From contig JBEKBH010000005.1 in assembly GCA_050015495.1 (NCBI GenBank), forward strand, positions 83,670-147,669: a stretch of 64,000 nucleotides of DNA, in the 5' to 3' direction. Under the pieces are notes generated by a model, which was not told the DNA's origin, ran no database searches, and saw only the letters and a program-made list of their open reading frames with translations. How positions within the stretch are numbered: the stretch's first letter is position 1; each line of letters opens with the position of its first letter. The position numbers and the translations under genes are program-made. The DNA comes from Palsa-1439 sp050015495 (GTDB lineage Bacteria; Verrucomicrobiota; Verrucomicrobiia; Palsa-1439). Shown here one piece after another: positions 34,183 to 43,252 of the stretch.

Positions 34183-37100
34183 ATGACAGATCCACGATTC
34201 CTTAAGGAGGAAGGGGCCGAGGTCTTTACAGGGAACGAGTTGCTCGTCAAAGGCGCGCTCGAAGCAGAGGGCGGTACCCATCTCCTTACCGGTTACCCCG
34301 GGTCACCGATTGCGGGCTTTTTCGACGCGATGGAACTTGTCGCGCCCCTCTTCAAGGAAAAGGGCATCCGCGGATGCATTTCCAACAACGAAGCGTTGGG
34401 CGCGGCGATGCTCAACGGGTCCCAAATGGGGCCGCTCCGCGCCATCTGCGCCATGAAATCCGTCGGCCTGCACGTCGCCGCCGACGCGCTGGCGCTGGGT
34501 AATCTCGCGGGCGCCCATCCACAAGGCGGCGCGTTGGTGATCATTGGCGACGACCCGTGGAGCGATTCGACCCAGGTACCCGCCGATTCCCGGTTCCTCT
34601 GCAAGCACCTGTTCATGCCGATCATGGAGCCCAGCACCAATCAGGAATTGAAGGATTGGGTCGATCTCGGCTTCCGCGTGTCCCGCGAATCGAACCTGTT
34701 CATCGGTTACATCGTCACCACCAACCAGGCGGACGGCGGCGGCACGGTGCAATGCCGCCCCAACCATTTTCCCGACATCAGCACGGCCAACAAGTACCAA
34801 CTCGATACCGCGCGGATCGATTTCGAAAACACCGTTCTGTTGCCGCCCCGCACGTGGATCAGGGAAGCGGACATCCCGCAACGGTTTGGCCGCCTGCTGG
34901 ACAGCGCCCGCCGCCTCGGCGTCAACCGCTTTCTCAACGTCCGCAAGAATCCACGGTGGCGCGCCGAAATCGGTTTCGTGGCCTCCGGCCTCGGGTTCTG
35001 CTACCTCGAACACGCCCTCGCCGAACTCGGCGTCGCCGACAAGGTCCCGATCCTCAAGCTCGGCGTCAGTTACCCGGTCGACGCCCAATTGGTCGAGGAG
35101 TTTTCCCGGCAGGTGCGCAGCATCTTCGTGATCGAGGAACGCCGCGGGTTCATGGAAGAGCAGATCGCCGAGATTGTCGGCAAATACAACCAGCTGGCGA
35201 CCGCCGCGAACCGCACCAATGTGTGGGGCAAGGAATTTCCCGTCGGCCTTAAAGGCATTCCCGCCACCCGCGGCCTCAACCCCAGCATCCTCATCGAGCG
35301 CCTCGCGCCGCTCGGTAGGTTCTTCCGCGATCCGGAGCTTGTTCTCGACCAGAAGCGCATCGATTGTGCCGTCGAACTCATCCGCGAGACGAACTCATTT
35401 GACGTTCGCATCCCCCTGCGCACCCCCACCTTCTGCCCCGGTTGCCCGCACCGCGACAGCGCCAGCGTCCTCATCGAGGTGAAGAAGCGATTCCTCGACC
35501 CGCGGTACATGAAACAGCATCACCATCGCGGCCCTGTCGACCTTGTCTTCCACGGCGACACTGGCTGCTATACGATGCTCATGTTCGAGCCTACCAAGGA
35601 CCTCATGCACAACTACAGCGGCATGGGTCTCGGCGGGGGCACCGGCGGGGGCATCGATCCCTTCATCACCAACAAACAGGTCGTGTTCCTCGGCGACTCC
35701 ACGTTTTTCCACAGCGGTATGCTCGGCATCTCCAACGCCCTCAAACAGGGCCAGGACATCACCTACGTCATCCTCGACAATTCCACCACCGCGATGACGG
35801 GCCACCAACCCACGCCGTCCATGGATGTCGATATCGTCGGCGAGACCACCTACAAGCAGAACATCGACCGCATCGTCGAAGCCATGCTCGGCCAGGAGGT
35901 CCATGTCGTTCGCGCCAATCCCGCCTACCGCGAATCATGGAAGACGATGCTCGAAGAAACCATCCTCCGCGACGGCGTGAAGGTCATCGTCGCCGACAAG
36001 GAATGCGGCATCACGTATCACCGCCGCGAATCCCGCGAGGAACGTCGCACCGTTCGCGAACATGGTTTCCTGCCGGAAAAGCAGTTCGTCAATGTCAACC
36101 CCGATGTCTGCGAGAACTGCCTCGAATGCACGCTCGCGACCGGTTGCCCCGGCCTGACGTTTGCCGAGACTCCGTTCGGCGCGAAGATCCAGACGGATTT
36201 GTCGTGGTGCGTGGCCGACACGGCCTGCACGAAGATTTACGCGTGCCCGTCCTTCGAGGAAATCACCATCGTCCGCACGCAGAAACCGCCCGCGCCCATC
36301 GATTCCATCGACCTGTCGAGCATCCCCCTGCCCAAGGTTGCCAATTTTCAAGACGTCTGGCACTGCTATCTGGCCGGCGTCGGCGGACAGGGCATCGGCG
36401 TCAGTACCGCAAGCCTCGTTCGCGCGGGATTCAAACAGGGCTACCACGTCTTGTTCTGCGACAAGAAGGGACTGGCGATTCGCAACGGCGGCGTGTTCTC
36501 GCAAATCACGTTCACGAAGGGCTCCCAACACACGTCCAATATCATCCCGTACGGCCATGCGGATTTGTTGCTCGGCATCGATCCGCTTGAAGCCACACGC
36601 AGCCTCTCGCCGAACGGCAACCTGCGCGTCGGCAGCCCGGGACGCACCGTCGCGGTCGTGAACGCCTACAAGACGCCCACCATCCTCACGCTCCTCGGCA
36701 AGGACGACTTCAGCGTCGCGGAATTGGAGGACACACTCCGCCGCTACACGAAATCAGACGAGTATTTCGGCCTCAATGTCGCCGGTATCTCGGAGTATTT
36801 CTTTGGTACGAAACTCTACGCCAACGTCGTTCTCCTCGGCGTCGCCTTCCAGCGGGGATTGCTGCCGCTCTCGCTGGAGAACATCGAATGGGGTATCCGC
36901 GAAACCATGGGTTCCACCGCGGACGAGAATATCAAGGCCTTCCATCTCGGGCGGAAACTCGTTTTCGAGCCGGAACTTGCGCACAAACACGAACTCCACG
37001 AGACCTACGCCGAATTCATTGCCGAACGCGTCGATGTCTTGAAACGAAACCACCGCGCCGGCGCTCGTTGGGCCCGCGAATTCGAGGTCCTCATCCGCCG

Positions 37101-37761
37101 TAGCGAGAACTCGATCCGCCTCGGCGAACAAACCGCGCGCGACATCGTCTGGCGGTTGTACGACCTCCTCGAGTTCGGCGGAACCGGCGCCCAGGCTGCC
37201 CAGTACCTCGATCTCGTGGAAAGAATCTACGCCAAGGACAACGGCCAGTTCGATTTCGCGGCCACGAAGGCCGTCATTTGGAACCTGCACAAGGCAATGG
37301 TCATCAAGGACGAAGTGTACGTCGCCCACCTGCTGACCAGCGAAGAAAAGGCCCGCCGCGATCAGCACCGCTACCACGTCGACGAACAGCGCGGCGACAA
37401 GATCGTCTATCACCACCTCAACCGGCCTGAATTCAACGTCCTTGGCCGGGACATCCGCTTCAAGTTCAGCCCGCGAAAATGGCAACTCAACCTGCTCAAA
37501 CACCTCCGCTGGCTGCGGCGCGTCATGCCGTCCTGGCATCGGCGCGAGCGCGAATTTCGTGACTGGTATATCGCCGCGGTGGAAAATTTCCACTACGAAG
37601 ATCGCGCTGGCTACGAACGCTATGTCAAGGCCCTGCGCTGCGTCGAAGACGTCCGCGGTTATCGCGAAGTCCGCTACCCGAAGATGGAGGAAGCCAGACG
37701 CCGCGCCGAGGCTACCCTCTCCCAGCCGTCCCGCACCTCGCCCGTTACAGTTTCTGTGTAG
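34183..37761 (+). CDS. Fused indolepyruvate:ferredoxin oxidoreductase (IorA-IorB type)
   Basis: 1192 residues, a long single-chain 2-oxoacid:ferredoxin oxidoreductase. The N-terminal TPP-pyrimidine domain begins GNELLVKGALEAEGG; the TPP-diphosphate motif GDSTFFHSG ... VILDNSTTAMTG is at about residues 505-545; a ferredoxin-like region (CENCLECTLATGCPG and CVADTACTKIYACPS) at about 643-690; the gamma domain CYLAGVGGQGIGVSTASLVR from about 725; and a C-terminal helical domain of about 250 residues. It would oxidise aromatic (indolepyruvate-type) 2-oxoacids to acyl-CoA, reducing ferredoxin. Start at 34183 fits the leaderless promoter. Confidence 0.88.
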   Translation: MTDPRFLKEEGAEVFTGNELLVKGALEAEGGTHLLTGYPGSPIAGFFDAMELVAPLFKEKGIRGCISNNEALGAAMLNGSQMGPLRAICAMKSVGLHVAADALALGNLAGAHPQGGALVIIGDDPWSDSTQVPADSRFLCKHLFMPIMEPSTNQELKDWVDLGFRVSRESNLFIGYIVTTNQADGGGTVQCRPNHFPDISTANKYQLDTARIDFENTVLLPPRTWIREADIPQRFGRLLDSARRLGVNRFLNVRKNPRWRAEIGFVASGLGFCYLEHALAELGVADKVPILKLGVSYPVDAQLVEEFSRQVRSIFVIEERRGFMEEQIAEIVGKYNQLATAANRTNVWGKEFPVGLKGIPATRGLNPSILIERLAPLGRFFRDPELVLDQKRIDCAVELIRETNSFDVRIPLRTPTFCPGCPHRDSASVLIEVKKRFLDPRYMKQHHHRGPVDLVFHGDTGCYTMLMFEPTKDLMHNYSGMGLGGGTGGGIDPFITNKQVVFLGDSTFFHSGMLGISNALKQGQDITYVILDNSTTAMTGHQPTPSMDVDIVGETTYKQNIDRIVEAMLGQEVHVVRANPAYRESWKTMLEETILRDGVKVIVADKECGITYHRRESREERRTVREHGFLPEKQFVNVNPDVCENCLECTLATGCPGLTFAETPFGAKIQTDLSWCVADTACTKIYACPSFEEITIVRTQKPPAPIDSIDLSSIPLPKVANFQDVWHCYLAGVGGQGIGVSTASLVRAGFKQGYHVLFCDKKGLAIRNGGVFSQITFTKGSQHTSNIIPYGHADLLLGIDPLEATRSLSPNGNLRVGSPGRTVAVVNAYKTPTILTLLGKDDFSVAELEDTLRRYTKSDEYFGLNVAGISEYFFGTKLYANVVLLGVAFQRGLLPLSLENIEWGIRETMGSTADENIKAFHLGRKLVFEPELAHKHELHETYAEFIAERVDVLKRNHRAGARWAREFEVLIRRSENSIRLGEQTARDIVWRLYDLLEFGGTGAQAAQYLDLVERIYAKDNGQFDFAATKAVIWNLHKAMVIKDEVYVAHLLTSEEKARRDQHRYHVDEQRGDKIVYHHLNRPEFNVLGRDIRFKFSPRKWQLNLLKHLRWLRRVMPSWHRREREFRDWYIAAVENFHYEDRAGYERYVKALRCVEDVRGYREVRYPKMEEARRRAEATLSQPSRTSPVTVSV

Positions 37762-37766
37762 CTGGC

Positions 37767-38516
37767 CTACCTATCATTTGGGACATCCAATATCCCTCCC
37801 ATGTATGGAAGGAGCAGAAACACAATGATTATTCCGACCAGACGGATCTCTGGGTGCTGTGCTGTGTTGTACACCCAGTGTGCCAGTATGCATCCCCACA
37901 GATTATCAGTTTTCTCACGGAGGAGACAGAGCATGACGGTCAATATCGCTGTCATTACAAACAGGTACCAAGCTGTAAATACGAATAGATGATACACGGA
38001 GTTGATGACAACGAGCAACGCCGTCGCCAACACAGCCCCGTAGGATCGCCTAAACACGGGATAGAGAAAGCCGCGCATCAGAGGTTCTTCGAGAATCGGG
38101 CTGAGTTGGCCCAGCAACATCATATAGAGCAAGTATTCATGCCGCCGTGGGCTGAAATGAATGTAGTCTGGAGTGAGCTGCTTCGGGACGAGCCCGATCT
38201 TTCCTCCGTAGACAACGGCAAGGCTCACAAGAAGGCCGCCTAGGACCCCAAGCCAGCTCTTCAGATCCGGTCGTCGTCTCAGGCGAAAACGATTCACAAA
38301 GTCTCGTGTGGTCCGGCATTGCGAGAACAGGATTGTGATGACAAAGCCCGCCAGCAAACCCAGAAGCACGCTAACAAAGTAGTTAGCCGGTGAAACAGTC
38401 CAAAAGGAAAAGACAAAACGACTGATCAGCAGATCAACCAACGGAATCAAGATCGCGCACTGCCACGCGCTACCCCTTGTCCACGTACCCGGTTCGTTAT
38501 GCGACCCCGCTGCCAT
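37767..38516 (-). CDS. CPBP-family intramembrane glutamic protease
   Basis: 249 residues with about seven to eight membrane helices. The three CPBP (Abi/RCE1) motifs are present: EEPLMRGFLYP (EExxxR), SVYHLFVF (FxxxH-like) and AHWVYN (HxxxN-type). Convergent with the oxidoreductase, 5 nt apart. The family cleaves membrane proteins or peptides; the substrate is unknown. The ATG at 38516 has no good ribosome site, so the start is less sure. Confidence 0.83.
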   Translation of the reverse strand: MAAGSHNEPGTWTRGSAWQCAILIPLVDLLISRFVFSFWTVSPANYFVSVLLGLLAGFVITILFSQCRTTRDFVNRFRLRRRPDLKSWLGVLGGLLVSLAVVYGGKIGLVPKQLTPDYIHFSPRRHEYLLYMMLLGQLSPILEEPLMRGFLYPVFRRSYGAVLATALLVVINSVYHLFVFTAWYLFVMTAILTVMLCLLREKTDNLWGCILAHWVYNTAQHPEIRLVGIIIVFLLLPYMGGILDVPNDR

Positions 38517-38563
38517 TACAGCAGGTTGTCATACGGAGTGGTTGGTATCAACTCTTCTGTATT

Positions 38564-41263
38564 TCAGGATGCGCGGTCGGGCTTTGTGCGCTTGATGCGC
38601 GCCTGTGGCGCATCTTCAAGGCAACGCGTGACCAACGCCGTCCAGCCGGTCTGGTGGCTGGCGCCGACACCACGGCCATTGTCACCGTGAAAATACTCGT
38701 AGAAGAGAACCAGGTCCTTCCAATGCGGGTCCGTGGCGTACCGTCCTTCTGCCCCGTGACACGGGCGGCGACCATTCTCATCAGGCAGGAAAATGCGGGC
38801 CAGGCGCGCGCGGAGTTCGTCCGCGACCTGTTGCAGGTTCATCATATGACCGGACCCCGTCGGGCACTCGACCTTCAGGGCATCCCCGTAGAAATGGTGG
38901 TACCGTTCCAACGCCTCGATCAACAGATAGTTGATCGGAAACCAAATCGGCCCGCGCCAATTCGAGTTGCCGCCAAACAGACCCGAGTTCGATTCGCCGG
39001 GCACGTAATCGACGCGGTACTCCGAGCCGTTCACGTGGAATACGTAGGGGTTGCGCTCGTGGTATTTGGAGACGGACCGGATTCCGTACGGCGACAGAAA
39101 CTCATTCTCATCGAGCATGTACCGCAGCATCCGCTCCAACCGTTCGCGCGACGGAATCGCCAGCAACCGGTGGCCATGGATCTCTTTCCGGCAATCCGAG
39201 GCCATGTAGGTGATTTGTTGCGCGAGGTCCTTGCGATGGGTCAGAAACCAGTCCAGCCGCTTGCGAAAACCCGGCAGCTTGTCGATAACTTCGTCTTCGA
39301 GTATTTCGGCCGCAATCAGGGGCAACAGTCCGACCACGGAGCGGATTTTCAGTGGGATCGTGCGCCCGTCCAGTGAAAGCTGGTCGTAATAAAAACCGTC
39401 TTCCTCGTCCCACAATCCCATTCCGCCATGGGTGTTAATCGCGTCGGCAATGGCGATGAAATGCTCGAAGAATTTCGACGCCATGTCTTCGGTCGCCGCA
39501 TTATCGCGGGCCAGCTCCAGCGCCATGGAGAGCATCGTATTGCAGAAGAACGCCATCCACGCCGTGCCGTCGGCTTGTTGGAGCTGCCCGCCCGTGGGCA
39601 ACGGCTTCGAGCGGTCGAACACGCCGATATTATCGAGACCGAGGAAGCCGCCGCCAAAGATGTTCTTGCCCTCCGCATCCTTCCGGTTGACCCACCACGT
39701 GAAGTTGATCACCAGCTTCTGGAACGTGCGTGACAAGAACACCCGGTCGCGCTGGCCGCGACCGCCGGTCATCTTGTACACGCGCCAGCACGACCACGCA
39801 TGCACGGGCGGGTTCACGTCGCCAAACGCGAACTCGTAGGCCGGAACCTGTCCGCTGGGGTGCATGTACCATTCGCGCAAAAACAACACGAGCTGGTCCT
39901 TCGCGAATTGCGGGTCAAGTTTCGCAAACGCAATCATGTGAAACGCCAGGTCCCACGCCGCAAACCACGGATACTCCCAGTTGTCCGGCATCGAAATGAT
40001 GTCGCGGGAATAGACATGACGCCACTCGGCGTTGCGCCCACTCTTGCGGGCTTCGGGAGGAGGCGGTTGCTGGGGATCGCCATCGAGCCAGTCGTTCACG
40101 ATGTAGTGGTAGAATTGTTTGCTCCAGAGAAGACCCGCATATGCCTGGCAAACGATGTTCTGTTCCGCGGCGGAAAGCGTTGGGGGAACGTGCGCGGCGC
40201 GAAACTCCTCCGCTTCGCGTATCCGCGTCGCGAACACGTCGTCGAATTCCTGGCCCAGGCTGCTCGTGACCTTGAGCGGCTGGTTGGACAACCGAAAGCG
40301 CAGGATAACTTCCGCGCCCGCGGCAATCTGCAGCTTGTAGTGCGCCGCCACTTTCGTGCCCACCTGCTTCGGGTTGACCGCGTCAGTCCGGCCGTGCACG
40401 ACGTATTCGTGAAAGGCGTCCTTTACGTAGGGCGTGTAGTTATCGATGTCGAACAGCCGTTTCGAGTTGGTCTCGTTCTCCGTGAACAACAATTCCGGCG
40501 CCTCCTTGTTCGGGCCGGGGCCGGCGACGAAATAATGTTTTCCGAAATTGACGTGATCGCCTTCCACCGTGGAATCCCCGACGACCGACATCCGCGGTTT
40601 GATCCAACACCCCTCGTGTCGACAACCCCAGATCCAGGTATTGCGGTACCACAGCGTGGGGAGTATATGCACCGCTGCGGCCTCGGGGCCGCGGTTGGCG
40701 ACGGTGATGCGAATCAGGATGTCGTCGGGGCCGGCCTTGGCGTACTCGGCAAACACGTCGAAATAGCGGCTGTCATTGAACACGCCGGTATCGAGCAGTT
40801 CGAACTCCGGTTGGTCGTTGCCGCGGCGCCCGTTTTCCTCGGCGAGCCAGTCGTACGGGAATTCCGCCTGCGGATACTTGTACAGCGCTTTCATGTAGGA
40901 GTGCGTCGGCGTCGAATCCAGATAGTAGTAACACTCCTTCACGTCCTCGCCGTGATTGCCTTCGGGCCCGGTCAAACCAAACAGCCGCTCCTTCAGAATC
41001 GGGTCCTTGCCGTTCCACAACGCCAGCGCAAAACACAGGCGGCACTCGCGGTCAGTGATCCCGAGCAATCCGTCCTCGCCCCAGCGATAGGCCCGGCTGC
41101 GCGCGTGGTCGTGGGGAAAGTAATCCCAACACTCGCCGGTCCCGGAATAATCCTCGCGGACCGTCCCCCATTGCCGCTCCGATAAGTATGGTCCCCAGCG
41201 CTTCCAATTTTGCTGCCGCCGGGCATCATCGATGAGTCGCTGTTGTTCCACGGGTACGCTCAT
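38564..41263 (-). CDS. GH63 (MGH1-like) glycoside hydrolase
   Basis: 899 residues, cytoplasmic (no signal peptide). The N-terminal half is a beta-sandwich (WGPYLSERQWGTVREDYSGT ... WDYFPHDHARSRAYRWGEDG), the C-terminal half an (alpha/alpha)6 barrel with WFAAWDLAFHMIAFAKLDPQFAKDQLVLFLREWYM and NWRGPIWFPINYLLIEAL. This matches bacterial GH63 enzymes that release glucose or mannosyl-/glucosyl-glycerate from alpha-glucosides. GGAAGGAAGGGG precedes the ATG. It follows a glucose-dehydrogenase gene after 95 nt, so oxidation of the freed glucose is a reasonable pathway. Confidence 0.87.
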   Translation of the reverse strand: MSVPVEQQRLIDDARRQQNWKRWGPYLSERQWGTVREDYSGTGECWDYFPHDHARSRAYRWGEDGLLGITDRECRLCFALALWNGKDPILKERLFGLTGPEGNHGEDVKECYYYLDSTPTHSYMKALYKYPQAEFPYDWLAEENGRRGNDQPEFELLDTGVFNDSRYFDVFAEYAKAGPDDILIRITVANRGPEAAAVHILPTLWYRNTWIWGCRHEGCWIKPRMSVVGDSTVEGDHVNFGKHYFVAGPGPNKEAPELLFTENETNSKRLFDIDNYTPYVKDAFHEYVVHGRTDAVNPKQVGTKVAAHYKLQIAAGAEVILRFRLSNQPLKVTSSLGQEFDDVFATRIREAEEFRAAHVPPTLSAAEQNIVCQAYAGLLWSKQFYHYIVNDWLDGDPQQPPPPEARKSGRNAEWRHVYSRDIISMPDNWEYPWFAAWDLAFHMIAFAKLDPQFAKDQLVLFLREWYMHPSGQVPAYEFAFGDVNPPVHAWSCWRVYKMTGGRGQRDRVFLSRTFQKLVINFTWWVNRKDAEGKNIFGGGFLGLDNIGVFDRSKPLPTGGQLQQADGTAWMAFFCNTMLSMALELARDNAATEDMASKFFEHFIAIADAINTHGGMGLWDEEDGFYYDQLSLDGRTIPLKIRSVVGLLPLIAAEILEDEVIDKLPGFRKRLDWFLTHRKDLAQQITYMASDCRKEIHGHRLLAIPSRERLERMLRYMLDENEFLSPYGIRSVSKYHERNPYVFHVNGSEYRVDYVPGESNSGLFGGNSNWRGPIWFPINYLLIEALERYHHFYGDALKVECPTGSGHMMNLQQVADELRARLARIFLPDENGRRPCHGAEGRYATDPHWKDLVLFYEYFHGDNGRGVGASHQTGWTALVTRCLEDAPQARIKRTKPDRAS

Positions 41264-41358
41264 GTCTTACCCCTTCCTTCCGTCTCGGTCCGCAACCTGG
41301 CCAAAAACTTCACCGTCGTTCTCGCCCATTGTTTGTCACTCATGCGTGGCTCCATCGG

Positions 41359-42474
41359 TCAACGGCTGATGGAGATGACGTTCTTGATGCCGCCCGCCCT
41401 GCCCAGCAACAGATCGCGATGTTCCTCCATCGAATATCGTTTGGTGATCAGCAGGCGCACGGCTTCCGGCCATTTCCCGGTGAAGATTTGCAGGTCGGCG
41501 ATGGCCGATTCAAAGGCGTCGCGGTTGGCGTTGACCGTCCCGTAGACGATCTGGTTCTTCAGAACGAGGTTGCGCATGATGAGATCCGCGTCCAGTTCGA
41601 TAGGCCCCTTTCGTCCGGGCACGCCCGTGAAGATGAATACGCCGTTTGTCCCCAGCAACTCCATCAGTTGGAATGACACGCTGGATGCGCCGGTGGCCTC
41701 GTACACCAGATCGATGTTGCCGACCAACGCCGCCAATTGTTCCAACGAGGTGTCTTTGCCCGAGACATACGTGGCGCCAATGGCCTCGACCAAACTGGCC
41801 TTGGGACTGGGCTTCGGCTCTTGCGAATACACAAACGTCTGGAAACCTTCGTTGGCGAGCACCATCGCCCCCAGCAAACCGACCGGCCCGGCGCCCAGGA
41901 CGACCGCATGATGACAGTACGCCGCCGGCTTCCCCGGTTCGAGCGGACAGGCCCATGGCAGCCGCATTTGCACCTGCCACAGTTGCGTCAGCCCCTTTTC
42001 GGCGATCGTCAGCGGCTCCGTGAGCACGCCCACGTCACGCAATCCGGGTGGCACAACGTTCATGTATTGCTCGTCGTCCACCACGAATTCCGTCATGAAC
42101 CCGTGCTGCATTTTGATGCCCCGCTCGGTGAAATCACCCGTGTAGCAGAAATCCTGCCGTCCGCTCCGGCACGCGAGGCAGCTCTCATGTGGGCAGGGTC
42201 GCCGCACCATCGGCACCGCAAGATCGCCGACCTTGACGCGCGAGACCGCGCGGCCGACCTCGACGACTTCGCCGAAGGATTCGTGGCCAAGGACGAGATA
42301 ATTGCTGCCGTCGGGCGGCGTGCCGTACTCGAACGCGCAGATTTCCTTGTCCGTGCCGCACACGCCAACGTCGATCATGCGAAGTTTCACGTCCGTCGAC
42401 GTCGAGATTTCCGGCTCGAGGTGATCGATCAGACGTATGTCACGTGTACCAGGGAAAACGGCAATTGCCTTCAT
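41359..42474 (-). CDS. Zinc-dependent glucose 1-dehydrogenase (medium-chain)
   Basis: 371 residues. DVGVCGTDKEICAFEYG and GHESFGEVV provide catalytic zinc ligands; RRPCPHESCLACRSGRQDFC is the structural zinc lobe; AVVLGAGPVGLLGAMVL is the NAD(P) fold; VGNIDLVYEATG follows. This is the plan of archaeal-type glucose dehydrogenase, which oxidises glucose to gluconolactone. The ATG at 42474 has GGAGG 7 nt upstream and is preferred over a GTG at 42486. Divergent from the sulfite-oxidase-like gene. Confidence 0.87.
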   Translation of the reverse strand: MKAIAVFPGTRDIRLIDHLEPEISTSTDVKLRMIDVGVCGTDKEICAFEYGTPPDGSNYLVLGHESFGEVVEVGRAVSRVKVGDLAVPMVRRPCPHESCLACRSGRQDFCYTGDFTERGIKMQHGFMTEFVVDDEQYMNVVPPGLRDVGVLTEPLTIAEKGLTQLWQVQMRLPWACPLEPGKPAAYCHHAVVLGAGPVGLLGAMVLANEGFQTFVYSQEPKPSPKASLVEAIGATYVSGKDTSLEQLAALVGNIDLVYEATGASSVSFQLMELLGTNGVFIFTGVPGRKGPIELDADLIMRNLVLKNQIVYGTVNANRDAFESAIADLQIFTGKWPEAVRLLITKRYSMEEHRDLLLGRAGGIKNVISISR

Positions 42475-42582
42475 AGCGACCTCCACAATTCGATGACGCC
42501 ATCACGAATCAGGTTTCCGAATTCACGCCCGTCGCAACTCAGCCCAGTATTCGGCATCCAATTTGCATACGGTAAACTCGAT

Positions 42583-43221
42583 ATGGACGAAGTCAACGAG
42601 CGGCTCATCAAAGGCAAGGAGCGCATCGCCGAAGTGGGACGCGGCAAACCGCGGATCGTTCCGCCCACACGAAACCGCCTGCCGCCCGGCCAGCACGAGG
42701 TGAAGGAATGGCCGGTGCTCGATCTCGGGAATCAACCGGAAATCCCGCTCGATCACTGGTCGCTGAACGTCGAGGGCCTCGTCGAGAATCCGAAATTGTT
42801 GACGTGGCCGGATTTCATGGCGCTGCCACAGGTCGAGAGGGTGGCGGATTTCCACTGTGTGACGACGTGGAGCCGGTTCGACAATCACTGGAAGGGAGTC
42901 GATTTCAAGACCATCTGCGACCTCGTGAAGCCGAAACCTGAAGCGCAATTTGTGCTGTTCACGGGCTATGACGGTTATTCGACGAACCTGCCGCTCGATC
43001 TCGCCATCGAGGACGCGTTGGTTGTGCACCACTGGGAAGGCAAACCACTGGCTCGCGAGCACGGCGGGCCGGTGCGCGTGGTGGTCTCGAAGGTTTACGC
43101 ATGGAAAGGCGCGAAATGGGCCAAGGACATCATCTTCCTCCCGCACGACCACCTCGGCTTCTGGGAAGTCCGCGGCTATTCGAATACCGCCGATCCGTGG
43201 ACCGAAGACAGATTTTCGTGA
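42583..43221 (+). CDS. Sulfite-oxidase-like molybdopterin-dependent oxidoreductase, cytoplasmic
   Basis: 212 residues forming one SUOX/YedY-type Moco domain. VADFHCVTTWSRFDNHWKGV holds the molybdenum-ligand cysteine, VLFTGYDGYSTNLPL and EHGGPVRVVVSKVYAWKGAKW complete the pterin site. There is no Tat or Sec signal and no dimerisation domain, unlike periplasmic MsrP or sulfite oxidase; short soluble versions of this type are known, function unclear. Start at 42583 (MDEVNERLIKGKER) is the first sensible ATG after the divergent gene. Confidence 0.85.
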   Translation: MDEVNERLIKGKERIAEVGRGKPRIVPPTRNRLPPGQHEVKEWPVLDLGNQPEIPLDHWSLNVEGLVENPKLLTWPDFMALPQVERVADFHCVTTWSRFDNHWKGVDFKTICDLVKPKPEAQFVLFTGYDGYSTNLPLDLAIEDALVVHHWEGKPLAREHGGPVRVVVSKVYAWKGAKWAKDIIFLPHDHLGFWEVRGYSNTADPWTEDRFS

Positions 43222-43252
43222 CTCGCCGACGCCTATCGGCTATTTCTGGCTC

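Noticed and set aside
33569..34186. 205-codon plus-strand frame opposite the SecD-head-like lipoprotein
   Set aside because: Shadow; Ser/Arg-rich, no motif, and it crosses the divergent promoter.
39800..41185. 461-codon plus-strand frame opposite the GH63 gene
   Set aside because: Antisense shadow without recognisable domain or start signals.
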